DNA from: Neodiprion pinetum
Lineage: Eukaryota > Arthropoda > Insecta > Hymenoptera > Diprionidae
Direction of reading: 5' to 3'
Length of the DNA stretch: 64,000 nucleotides
Assembly (NCBI RefSeq): GCF_021155775.2
Contig: NC_060233.1
Coordinates: 18,238,537 to 18,302,536, forward strand
This document shows, in pieces, positions 49,285 to 58,435 of this stretch. Within the stretch, counting starts at the first letter, position 1; the number at the start of each line of letters is the position of its first letter. The notes under the pieces are model-generated. The model ran no database searches. It had not been told where the DNA came from and worked only from the letters and a program-made list of their open reading frames with translations. A program made the translations under genes and the position numbers.

Positions 49285-49531
49285 GTAAGCCAGGATTTCA
49301 GTCTTCCTGCTCTGCGGAGGGAAAGGCGGCTCTGACAACGTAAATTGCCAGAGTCCGTTAATGAAACTAGCTGACTAGCGAGGGGTGTTTTTTTATTGGT
49401 AAACCTAATTATTTTCTATCTACTAAGCGGAATTCCTTTTTCCATTAATATCCTTTCTAGGAAAAAAATCTCTTAACAAAAGGATTTTTACACGAGTCTG
49501 TGGCTTTCTGAAAACCATAAACGTTACAATA

Positions 49532-49874
49532 TACAGAGTGTTTCCGAGTAAACCCTGCAGTATGTTGGATTCCTACCACTGAGCAGAACAAGTATCGGTA
49601 AAACAGACCTACCGAGTCATTATCACTTTAGTCAAGTCAAGTCGTATAATCACTTTAACGTAACTCCAGAACGGGATCATTGAATGGTTCGGTACAAACA
49701 ACGAAACAACTGTTTGGACAAATCCGCACAACTTGGTCACACGGGCCAGCTCGCTCACGAAGACTTTAAACGCGCTCTCTACCGATAACTCCGCAAGTCT
49801 GTTTTACCGATATTTACTACCCTCATTGGTAGGCAACTCAACATACTGCGGCAGTCACTTGCAAACACTCCGTA
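49532..49874. mobile_element. TA-flanked MITE J (343 bp)
   Basis: Inverted ends TACAGAGTGTTTCCGAGTAA and, in complement from the right, TACGGAGTGTTTGCAAGTGA. Pairing continues through 'CTGCAGTATGTTGGATTCCT' and its inverse 'TGAGTTGCC'-type block. TA is present at both edges. The family is not recognised beyond this end type. Confidence 0.65.
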
Positions 49875-50468
49875 TGCGCTACAATATGCTGTAAGCTACG
49901 ACTGTACTTGATTCTTTCTTCTTCTGCTTTAGTGTATTACCTAGAAATCCTAAATCTGCCTCAGAACCACCACGCTACAAGCTGCACCCTCAGTACTACC
50001 AAACTCTGTAACCAAAACTAGGTCCACTATTGACGTGTGTTGGGAGTAGGAGTTCGGACTCGTCCCTAATTATTATTCCCCGGCAAGACTCGAAACGGTT
50101 CACATTTATGAACTGTACATGACTTGGAATAACCTTGATTGACTTAAAACGACCCAGAGCTTGGCGTATAAGTAAGCATTTTTCACTTCAAAGCTATCCT
50201 AATTTAGTGACTGAAGATGCATGGTATCAATGGTGACATGTTATACTTCAGAAAAAATTGGAAGGATGGGAATAAATAAAATCTGCTGTTTTTGGAAATC
50301 GTACGCTAAGAAATTCTATTGTAGAGCAGTAGAAAGACCTTGCTGTCATACGTGAGCATAAAAATTAATTAATCTGATTACTAAGAATATGAGTAAGACT
50401 GCCTGCACGGGAAACAAAAATAAAATACTTGCTAAAACACATCGAAAACGTGGAATCCATCTGGAAAC
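49875..50468. other. Intron DNA, nothing recognised
   Basis: No open frame, shared repeat or splice-bounded exon seen. Confidence 0.4.
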
Positions 50469-50486
50469 ATGTACGAATCTCTGACA

Positions 50487-50574
50487 ATGAGGACACATAT
50501 TATCTTGTCTGTCATGTCTTGTATTCTAACAGCACCCACGACCGCGGCTGCAATAAGTTCATCAATTGTCACGG
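50487..50574 (+). CDS. Candidate signal-peptide first exon of an unknown secreted protein
   Basis: ATG in a good insect context (GACA before ATG) opens 29 codons beginning MRTHIILSVMSCILTAPTTA and ending AISSSIVTG across the donor ACGG|GTAAGC. A basic start, a hydrophobic core (IILSVMSCILTA) and small residues before an A-type cleavage site are what a signal peptide looks like. A phase-1 intron straight after is the commonest arrangement in secreted proteins. An in-frame ATG lies 18 nt upstream. I could not find the next exon, and a Penelope-like remnant lies directly downstream, so this could also be chance. If real, it is a gene nested in the p130CAS intron. Confidence 0.3.
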
Positions 50575-50959
50575 GTAAGCTGAATTTGCTTGTACTCACT
50601 ATCAGAAGAAAATTGAGTATTATTGTGATGATTTTCAGTGACGGATAATTACAATAATCATTGATATGTTATTTTCGCAAGCATTTGAGTTTGTGAATTT
50701 GTCTTACGTCGTGCAATATTTAGATGGAGAATATAAATGTACCTGAATTAAGTTATAAATAAATTAGGTGTGATAATATTGAAAAAATGTTTTTTGATGG
50801 TAACTAACGTACTTTTCAGTAAGATATTGTTAGTAGGTCGCAGACCTCCTACTCGCTTCGCCCGGGCAGTAAAACCACCCGCGGGAATAATCTTCGACAT
50901 TATTCCCTTGTTACATAATGCAATGTTGTCTACTCTATTTATGGGATCTCTGTTCAAAA

Positions 50960-51800
50960 GTTGATATTGTTGTGTTTCTTAAGAAAATCAACAATTTTCT
51001 TATACTCAGCCACTTCTGCCGTAGATTTTTTACGACCATGTGATGCCAGTTCACTGCCCCCAGTCTAACAATATTAGCTCTTGTAACTTTATCTTTAATA
51101 TTTGTATCTTTGCATATTAAAACATGTTCCATACAACTAATAAGTTCATCGGTTGGTAACTTATTTCTGTTAAGGAGGGTACCTTGGTCGATTTCGACGT
51201 TGTCGTATATATCTCCAAGTATCAAAGTCCACGTAATTCAAACGCGAAAAAAAGCTTAACAGCCCCATGTTATACATAGTTCTAAACAAAAACACTGCAA
51301 CACATCTTCATTTAACACAGAAATAAAGATATGTCATAAATTCTACGAATGGACTGTTGCGATTTCGAATAATACGTACAATTTCTTTATTTCTGCCTCA
51401 AATGAAAATGCATTAAAGTATTTTTGTTCAGAATTGTGTATAGAATGGGGCTGTTGAGCCTTTTTTCCGTTCGAGATACGTGAACTTTGATATTTGGAGA
51501 TATATATGTCAGCGTCAAAATCGACTAGGACATCCCCTTGAAAGGTAGTCCATGTTTCGGACCTAGAGCTGAAAATTATTTCATGTCATCAAGTACCGGT
51601 GTGTTGAATGGATTAGCGAGCCATTTATCAGGTACGTAAGTAACTGGATTGGTTTGCTTTGTGGTTTGCTTAGTTTGTTATTAATTTTGGTTTTTATGAC
51701 TGAAAACAATTTATCTGCTTTTACATCATCTAGATTAAATTTGTAGTATTTAGCCTCGGTTTGTTGTTGTCAGTGAAATTCGAAAATTTTTGTATCTAAC
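50960..51800 (-). pseudogene. Penelope-like reverse transcriptase remnant, split by a MITE
   Basis: Read on the minus strand from 51800 downwards, coding-like blocks appear: QTEAKYYKFNLDDVKADKLF, then after a one-base frameshift VTYVPDKWLANPFNTPVLDD, a stop, and FSALGPKHGLPF. After the 372-bp family-C MITE the frame resumes with NRNKLPTDELISCMEHVL and runs to a stop near 50935. 'LGPKHGLP' resembles the 'LSLGPxFxLP' block near the start of Penelope-type RT regions. The family assignment rests on that short motif. The Met-started 96-codon frame at 50935-51225 is a chimera of MITE and remnant. Confidence 0.4.
51170..51541 (+). mobile_element. Family C MITE, complete copy C1, nested in the RT remnant
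   Basis: Left end TTAA|GGAGGGTACCTTGGTC, right end GGACATCCCC|TTGA. Inverted pairing extends about 60 bp ('TCGATTTCGACGTTGTCGTA' against 'GTCAGCGTCAAAATCGACTA', 'ATCTCCAAGTATCAAAGT' against 'ACTTTGATATTTGGAGAT'). Related copies start at 23562 and end at 14572. It interrupts the minus-strand RT-like frame, so it is the younger insertion. Confidence 0.75.
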
Positions 51801-52440
51801 CCGTAGTAACCACACCTCTATTGAACATACCCACTCACTAGTGCGATTCGCACTATAGCTCCGGTATAAATAATACGAAAGTGATGGATAAGCAATGTTT
51901 CGTGGAGAACAAATTCCCTAGAAATCGAATGGTAATATTTTAGAATGCGAAGAATAATATTATCGTAGTAAAAATGCTTAAAATTCAGAACAACGATGTC
52001 TGAAAATCGTTATTTCATAAAAAAAAACAATTACCATTTTCTTTCTATTTGAAGGAAATTGTTTCTTTTTTTCAATTTTTTTTTTTCATTTAATTTAAAA
52101 TGTACTTTGAGGAAAAAAATATTTCACCGTCATTATAGGCCATCGAAGATTTTTTCAAGGTGTTTGAACACATCGTATATTCGAAAGGTGAAGACGTCAG
52201 TGCATGGTTGGTTTACGGTGACAAAAAGTTTTAATTTTTTTGAAAAAAGTACCACTACGGGATACCGCCGATCTTGATTACAATTAAACCATCACTAAGA
52301 AAAGCAGGAACGAAATTACCGCAGGTATGTCCAAGTTACTGAACGTGTAGAAAAATGGTGATTAAAGTTTTCAACGAGCTCATTTGTCGGTGGTTTTGGT
52401 TCTGTGATTTCGGCAACGAGATCTCATGCAGGTATAACAA
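51801..52440. other. Intron DNA with a short protein-like frame
   Basis: From an acceptor-like CATTATAG at 52138 the + frame reads AIEDFFKVFEHIVYSKGEDV, then SAWLVYGDKKF and a stop. The amino-acid pattern is plausible for a terminal exon, but no upstream exon or polyA signal could be tied to it. A strong donor-like CGCAG|GTATGT lies at 52325. Otherwise nothing. Confidence 0.25.
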
Positions 52441-52840
52441 ATATAATTATATGTACGCAACAACTCAAACGCCGGTGACTGCGTCCGGCTTCGCCTTTTC
52501 TCCAGTGTGTATTTGTTAACAGAGCTCATACGTGGGTTTCTACATTGTTTTCTTGTCGCCTCTGAAGATCTAAGATCACCATTTGTACATGTTTACCACT
52601 GTGCACAGCCTGGCACGGCGTACCTACCATAACTTTGTCGGAGTCCGTGCCGCTCTGCTCTTTGAGCGACAGTGCCGCGGCCGCGTGACATTCCTTTCAG
52701 ATGACTCTTGAGGTCGCCCCGCTTCGCTGGAGGATGAACACGTATATATACATTGGTGAACCACTCTGCCCGTAATTGTTTACATACGTTTCAAACTCGA
52801 AAGTTTTGCAACGAGGAACTTGTATGATCAAAATGGTAAG
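52441..52840 (+). promoter_or_regulatory. GC-richer stretch with TATA box and donor: possible alternative promoter
   Basis: CACGTATATATACATTGG near 52740 contains a TATA box. About 65-95 bp downstream, ATGATCAAAATG|GTAAGCG gives a start codon, four codons and a good phase-0 donor. Phase 0 would match p130CAS exon boundaries, so a shorter isoform lacking the SH3 domain is conceivable. This is inference from motifs only. Confidence 0.2.
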
Positions 52841-53161
52841 CGAACCAGTTATTGACAAGTTCAGACCTAATTATTGACCCTTTTATTTTTCTCAATTACA
52901 AATTGATAGCACAAATTACGAATTTCTCGACGACCGAAACCAATTGCTAGAGGGTTAGATGCTACAAATTTACTTTTTCTTAATCTTAAAACTAAGGATC
53001 AAACAGATACAACCCAAAAAAGGTCAATAATTGGGATAGGGTCAATAACACGTATGCTTATCTTATTTCTGATGCGGAGCAATAGCGTGCAGGAGCTCAT
53101 CATCCTGCGCAGATCCTCCGGTCATCTCAAAATTTCATCGATTACAAACTACGATTAATCA
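52841..53161. other. Intron DNA, nothing recognised
   Basis: The tripled phrase 'ATTGACC'/'CAATAATTG' (52864-53045) forms a loose local inverted repeat around 'AGACCTAATTATTGACCC' and 'GGTCAATAATTGGGATAGGG'. Confidence 0.4.
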
Positions 53162-53358
53162 TGTAGGGGTCATGGATTACTCCTACCTTTACCGACCGAT
53201 CGAATTCATCCTTTTTCTTCCTATATTACATAATGAAACGAATGGAAAGGTTTCAAATTTCAACGGTTGATTGCTCTGTTGGAGCGGAATTCAGGAAATA
53301 GGAAGGAAAAGGGTGAGTTTGCTCAATCGGTAAATCTAGGAGTACTACATGACCTTAA
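53162..53358. mobile_element. Family A MITE, copy A4 (197 bp)
   Basis: Ends 'GGGTCATGGATTACTCCTAC' with 'TTTACCGACCGATCGA' on the left, and 'GTTTGCTCAATCGGTAAATC', 'AGTACTACATGACCTTAA' on the right. This is the shortest of the four family A copies. Confidence 0.75.
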
Positions 53359-54350
53359 GTATTTCTTTGAAAATGCACGTTACCCACGAGGGTGAAGAAA
53401 CTTGCACAAGACTCTTGTATCTGCTCCGATGAATCGTGTAAAAGAGTTATCCAGAAATTGGGACATGTATAATCTTGCATGGAAGTTAATTAAGATTCAA
53501 TCAAAGTTTTCAACTGTTTTTAGGCTCGCTTGATCTCGCGATTCAAATTTTATTAAAATCGTTGGTTGCCAGAAACCACTCGCTGACTATTTCTTGAACA
53601 ATTGCTGTAACGAAAACTTCTGAAATACTTGAACCGCTGCGAATGAAGATAACATATTTTTGAAAACTTCGAAAACAGCCAAATTTGGGCAAATTGCTTC
53701 TTTTCTGACGTGTTAAAAGAAAGCTACAACACCTCGCCACATTCTGTATTGCCGCCCCTCTTCATGACGATGAAGACATTTATGAAACAAGAATTTAAAA
53801 TTTGGAGTTGTAAATGTTCATATGTCGTCAAAACTTTTAAAACGTTTACGTTAATCAGAAGCGTATACAATATTGAACATTTCGAAAATGCAATGTTTTG
53901 TCTCTAATTTCTATTCCCGGTGAAAGTAATAGTACTGGTAAATGCGATCAAAAATTGAAAATTTTCACAAAAGATCTTTGACAGCATTGTTTTTCGATTG
54001 AGACAACTATCATCCAAAAATCAATCCAGGTGCATAAAAATATGAGTAAACTTTTTTGGAAGAAATTGAAAAAACTTGTCGAAAATTCATCTCAAACTAT
54101 TCGTACATCGCACTTGGTTCGATGCCGTTTATGAACGTTATGAGTTATCGAAAATGTTGACCAATTGGACTTCTTCCGATTTATATTATCAGCAAAACAA
54201 CTTCATCCCGCTTTAGCGAAGATTTTCTTTTCATAAAACTCATCTACTTAAATATTACTCAGACTCTCATTTTGTGATATTTTCCTGGATATATTTTAGT
54301 TATTTACGAAAGTTACTACAGGACGAGGGTCTTAATATATCCACATGTCT
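53359..54350. other. Intron DNA, nothing recognised
   Basis: AT-rich, short frames only. Confidence 0.45.
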
Positions 54351-54760
54351 GTTGAATTATCCGAATGCTACGGCGTAAAAGCAAAAAACTTACTTCGCGT
54401 AAGAGTAATCAATTCCGCGGTGGTTCTTTAACCGCGACTTTTACCTGTATACTGTGTAATTGCGCTCGTGAAGGGCTAAGTATCCAAGACAAATTCCTCA
54501 TCTTTTTTGCTAACCCTTATCGTGACCATGGGGACTGACTCGGTGGACAAGGCATAGTCTTTGGTCGAACGTTGTCTCGGCAGAGGAGGGACTTATAAGG
54601 ACTGTTCCAGGCTCAGCCAGGGTCGAGGGCAGACTCCTTTTTAGGAACTACCGGCCAGCTTATAGCATTGACCGTTGTTGCGTCCGGAGAATTTGTCGCC
54701 TCAAATAAATTGGATGGTTATAAAGAAATAAATAAACGAATTCGTAATTATATGCACTCT
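54351..54760 (+). mobile_element. Possible solo LTR
   Basis: The stretch begins TGTTGAATTATCCGAATG, contains a TATA-like CTTATAAGGACTGTTCC near 54590, and has AATAAA about 110 bp later (54701 and again 54731). TATA, start region and polyA signal in that order within about 400 bp is the design of an LTR, and a 'TGTTG' start is common in BEL/Pao LTRs. I could not find a matching CA end with a target duplication. Confidence 0.2.
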
Positions 54761-55366
54761 TAGGAATGACCCTTGGTATGTATCATAATAGAAAGTTTTT
54801 ATCCTGAGTAATTTTTGGAGTTCATTTTTCACTCCACGTTTCCGTCGATTCCTCGAAGTCGGCATTGTTTGGATAACTTAACGGAATTGTGCGACTTTTA
54901 AAATACAGTCGAAGTGTTGACGAATTTTTGATAATTTCCCATCCAGGCCTGTTCCTGTTATTTTACTCAAATAATAGGAAATACGAGGTATTTCTAGTAC
55001 GGTGAGGAGTCCCCAAATGTTACCAAGCGTTCAACGATCACGCTACAAAGAATTTGATATTTCATTCGGTAGCTTTCTAATTAATTAGCTTTTATTTCGG
55101 TTCTAGTTGAAAAAAAAAAAAAAAAAAACCTCAGTATACACCAAGCCCAAAGTTGGAGCATGAGAATTACGAAATGAAGCTTAAAAAAATATGACTTAAG
55201 TCAATCAAGCTGTATCGTATTCAAACGACATCCCCAAAACATCGAAACCTACTTTCGTGGCAAATGCGCATAAAATAGGGATCTTTTGTCGAGTATATAG
55301 TAATGTAAAGAAACTCGTACGAGTCAATTAATTCCTTTTTGCGGACATGCCAAAATAGTATATTGT
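54761..55366. other. Intron DNA, nothing recognised
   Basis: AT-rich with a poly-A run near 55110. Confidence 0.45.
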
Positions 55367-55492
55367 ACAGCAAGGAGGCAGACTCGGTCTTTGTGGGTCA
55401 GGCGTAAGTTTGCAATATGAGTCGTAGGTGAGCCGAAGACGAATATTGCAAATACGTGAGGCGAAAAGATTGTTGCCTCCTTGTTGCATACG
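55367..55492. repeat. Repeat I, inverted-repeat form
   Basis: The left arm has CAGCAAGGAGGCAGACTCGG and 'GGCGTAAGTTTGCAATATGA'. The right arm is the imperfect inverse ('ATATTGCAAATACGTGAGGC', then 'GTTGCCTCCTTGTTGC'). A single-arm relative lies at 47436-47510. Confidence 0.55.
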
Positions 55493-55582
55493 ATTCTTTA
55501 TATAACAAGTATATGTTATGAGTTTTTTCACGAAGCACGAAATTGAGGTTAGGGTCGCGTAATATCAGATTTGTTCGCAACA

Positions 55583-55718
55583 GCGCATGCGCGCTGTGCA
55601 GAGAATACTACTTTTGACTCCTAGGACTTGAAAGTGGTTTTTCAGTGCCCTGCGCATGCGCATTCGTAGACTCTCTAGTCCGTCATAAAAACGGGTATTT
55701 TGTGTACGGAAAATACGC
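55583..55718 (+). promoter_or_regulatory. Two NRF-1/Ewg palindromes: possible promoter
   Basis: GCGCATGCGC at 55583-55592 and TGCGCATGCGCA at 55651-55662 are perfect matches to the NRF-1 (insect Erect wing) palindrome, 58 bp apart, in otherwise AT-rich DNA. Such paired sites are typical of core promoters. A TATA-like CATAAAAACG follows near 55684, and an ATG with a good phase-0 donor follows at 55719. Binding and transcription are inference. Confidence 0.4.
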
Positions 55719-55802
55719 ATGGAAAAACTCGTAATCATGCGAGTCAGTTTTTTAACAATTAGTGCTCATAGAAATTACAAAGTAGTCGAGTTCTTGACGG
55801 AG
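55719..55802 (+). CDS. Candidate first coding exon below the NRF-1 sites
   Basis: ATGG opens exactly 28 codons: MEKLVIMRVSFLTISAHRNY, then KVVEFLTE. They end at the strong donor GAG|GTAAGC in phase 0. I do not recognise the peptide, and I found no partner exon downstream. The phase would be compatible with the p130CAS exons beyond the window (isoform without the SH3 domain), or this may start an unrelated nested gene. Support is positional: promoter-like DNA above, start codon, open frame and donor. Confidence 0.25.
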
Positions 55803-57460
55803 GTAAGCCAGAAAAATATTTGAAACAAGTGATTTCTAACTGAGAAAAGCCTAGTCATTGATAACTAGAGAACAAATACATTGTTTTGTGATTTCTATTA
55901 ATGAATTACATCTTATTTAGTTTTTTAATAAATTCCCTACACACAACTGGAGATGACAAAATCACAAAATTGTCAATCACAAAAATCTGGTATGCAAAAT
56001 CATTGTGGATTGTAATTAACAAAATAATACCTTACCTTGAAATACGTTAAGGTAATCAAAAACTCATTTGATATGATCTGTATAGCATCTATTGACAAAT
56101 GATATTAGCCGTGACCCATAAAAATTCAATGAATATAACGATTTTTTCATTAAAACAGCAATGTGATTCCGTTTATTTCATTCTTTTATAATTTTTTTAT
56201 ATAAATATATGGGTTTTTTTTTAAAGTAAATTTTAACTCCCTGGACGTAATTTCCACTCGAATTTGAGATGTCTTGACTTGTTTTATTATTATACTCTCA
56301 AAATAACGCGCAAACGCAGCAGCTGGAGGTTTCGATCAAACGTCCTACATCCGTAACCATTGGCAGCTTTAGGCAGTTGCAATAAACGTTGTAAGTAGTG
56401 TCTTGTACACGTATGTAATCGTAGGCGAGGATCAGACGCACGTAGGTGTCATTCGGCGATCAGTCGGGAGGGGTGAAATAAAATGAACACCATCAAATGT
56501 AAATGGCGCTGAACATACGTGGGCCGCAAGGTTCATTCACGTATCAATGAACTCGGTAGAACTTGCTCGCGTGGGACAAACTGACGCTGATTGCGAGTTC
56601 GTGAGACTGGAGCTGCACATGTTCGCGACTGGCATTTATTTGAGATGCAAATTATACGCTGTTACTCGTTCGACTCTCTTTACATGCTCCGGAGTTTTCG
56701 TCATTCACTGCAAATATGCGTGTAAAAGACTTTCGAGGCCAGTCGGTTATACCGGTGTTGAATTTAGAAAAACCCTTCGCACCTCAGAGAAAGGAATAAT
56801 ATAACTGTAACCAATTATTTCAAATACAGACCAGAATCTGCGCCATCGTATCAGATATTATTCGTGAAGGTCTATCCATTATTTTGCCTCTTATCTGAAA
56901 TCAGGTCACGTATTGAGAGGGGCCATATGTAAATAGTGTTCAAGATTCGTACCATTTTCCAAAAATTTAGGGAGAGGATATGAATTGGGACCTGAGCAAA
57001 CATTTTTCGCAATAAATTGTGAATTTATAAATAGCTGCCAATAGCGCAGGCCGCCATAACTTCAAGGCCATTGATGAAAATACATATTTGTGCTGGGACA
57101 GTGAAATTTTCACCATGGAACTCATTGTCAATAACACAACGGCTATTCGTCGATATCTAGTGTGGGAGCAATCAAACCGTGAAAGGTTCAGATATACTGA
57201 AAATTCCACTAGACCTAGGATTGACAGTTTCAAAAATGTCTTGGAAATGGTGACGCTTGTATCACTATAAACTATCTAACTTTGGGAAGAGGCTATGTGT
57301 AAATTTCATGATGAAGAACACGCGTGAAGCCTGAGTTCAAGTTGTTATTGCACGCTTAAGAAATGCAGCTGTGAATAAATGTAATTCATGATAAAATTAT
57401 AGTTACTGTAAATGAAAGTTAAGTTTTGGAGAACCTTTTACGTCACATGTATTAATTTTT
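55803..57460. other. Intron DNA, nothing recognised
   Basis: GC-richer around 56300-56780 with an 85-codon + frame (56547-56804) of unknown nature. No splice-bounded exon that I can defend. Confidence 0.4.
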
Positions 57461-57895
57461 AGGATTCTGTACCTCAAAAAGGGGAAAAAAACAGAATCCT
57501 CATAGGATCACTTCGTTGTTCGTCTGTCCGTCAGTCATGAGCCTTTTTCTCAGGAACGAATAGAGGTATCAAGTTGAAATTAATATCGAATACTAAGGAC
57601 TACGACCACTTAAAGTTACGAAAAATTCAAGTTTCCAAGTCAACGCAATCGAAAGATACGGCCATTAACGTTACATATTTTGATAATCGCAAACTCACTC
57701 ATCAAAACGTATATAAGGTACTTCCCGTTGACCCAGAATCATGAAATTTGGAGAGAAGCAAGGTCTCACAGAACAATTAAAGTAGAAAGCAGAAAAAAAG
57801 TTAATTTATAGTTATATCACATAAAAAAAGAAAATAATTTAGTTTGTACGGAACCTTCAGCGTGCGAGTTCTACTTGTTCGCACTTGTCCGGTCT
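57461..57895 (+). mobile_element. Copy of a repeat widespread in insects ('GGATTCTGTACC ... TACGGAACC')
   Basis: Left part AGGATTCTGTACCTCAAAAA, 'ACAGAATCCTCATAGGATCA' and 'GTTCGTCTGTCCGTC'. Right part 'TTTGTACGGAACCTTCAGCG', 'GCGAGTTCTACTTG', 'TCGCACTTGTCCGG'. From memory the same architecture (GGGTTCCGTACC..., TCCGTCCGTC..., TACGGAACCCT...CGAGTCCGACTCGCACTTG) recurs across Lepidoptera and other insects. The interior is non-coding. The superfamily is uncertain. Confidence 0.6.
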
Positions 57896-58200
57896 CTTTA
57901 ATGTTCATCGACTATTTGAATCCTCTACTCAAGTCTGTGTGACAAGAAGCTGGGGATAAAAATTACGACGGTCTACCCACCACTCTGCACGTAGCATATG
58001 CAACGGTGAAAAAAGTAAAGACAAGAAGAAAGGTATGAAACGGAAAGTAAGAGTAAAAAAGCGGGTACGATGAGATTGCATCGGGGTGAGAGCGAGTGCA
58101 GGAGAATGGTCATTGCAGACTGCAACCTGCAGGTAGGCCGAACGTGGGCTCAGTCAGCATTTGTGCCGGGAGGCTTGTTGGTTAAGTTAGACCGGCGTAG
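57896..58200. other. Intron DNA, nothing recognised
   Basis: Ends in the GC-richer patch that carries the YxxP-like frame. A 121-codon + frame begins at 58070 in a different phase and is not recognisable. Confidence 0.4.
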
Positions 58201-58398
58201 CAAAAGCTGCAACGTTTGCGTGGGCAGGTCACGACTTACGAGTATTCTCGCGCTAAATATTCACTGCCGGTGTTGTATACCCACGATGTCCCCAGAGCTT
58301 CTTCCTCTCCTGGGCAAACTCTCGTTGCTCGGATTTTTAGGAAGCATAAATATGGTAATGCTACACACGCGAAAAAGCGGGAGCGAGAGAGGAAGTGA
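58201..58398 (+). CDS. Weak exon candidate with YxxP-like content
   Basis: After GGCGTAG the frame reads QKLQRLRGQVTTYEYSRAKY, then SLPVLYTHDVPRASSSPG and onward to a basic tail with a stop at 58398. A donor-like AAATATG|GTAATG occurs at 58353. YSLP fits the YxxP pattern of Cas substrate domains and 'DVPRASSS' is faintly Cas-like, which is why it is listed. The acceptor lacks a pyrimidine tract, and the expected insect Cas continuation is absent. Probably chance. Confidence 0.12.
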   Translation, partial: QKLQRLRGQVTTYEYSRAKYSLPVLYTHDVPRASSSPGQTLVARIFRKHKYGNATHAKKRERERK

Positions 58399-58435
58399 AC
58401 TTTTCAGTATGCTATGTGCGGTGCAACCACTGTAA

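Noticed and set aside
50935..51225. 96-codon minus-strand frame taken as an intact small gene
   Set aside because: Its first residues come from MITE C1 and the rest from a broken RT-like remnant, so the frame is a chimera.
58070..58435. 121-codon + frame
   Set aside because: Composition is not protein-like in a recognisable way, and a competing frame overlaps it. No domain or splice support.
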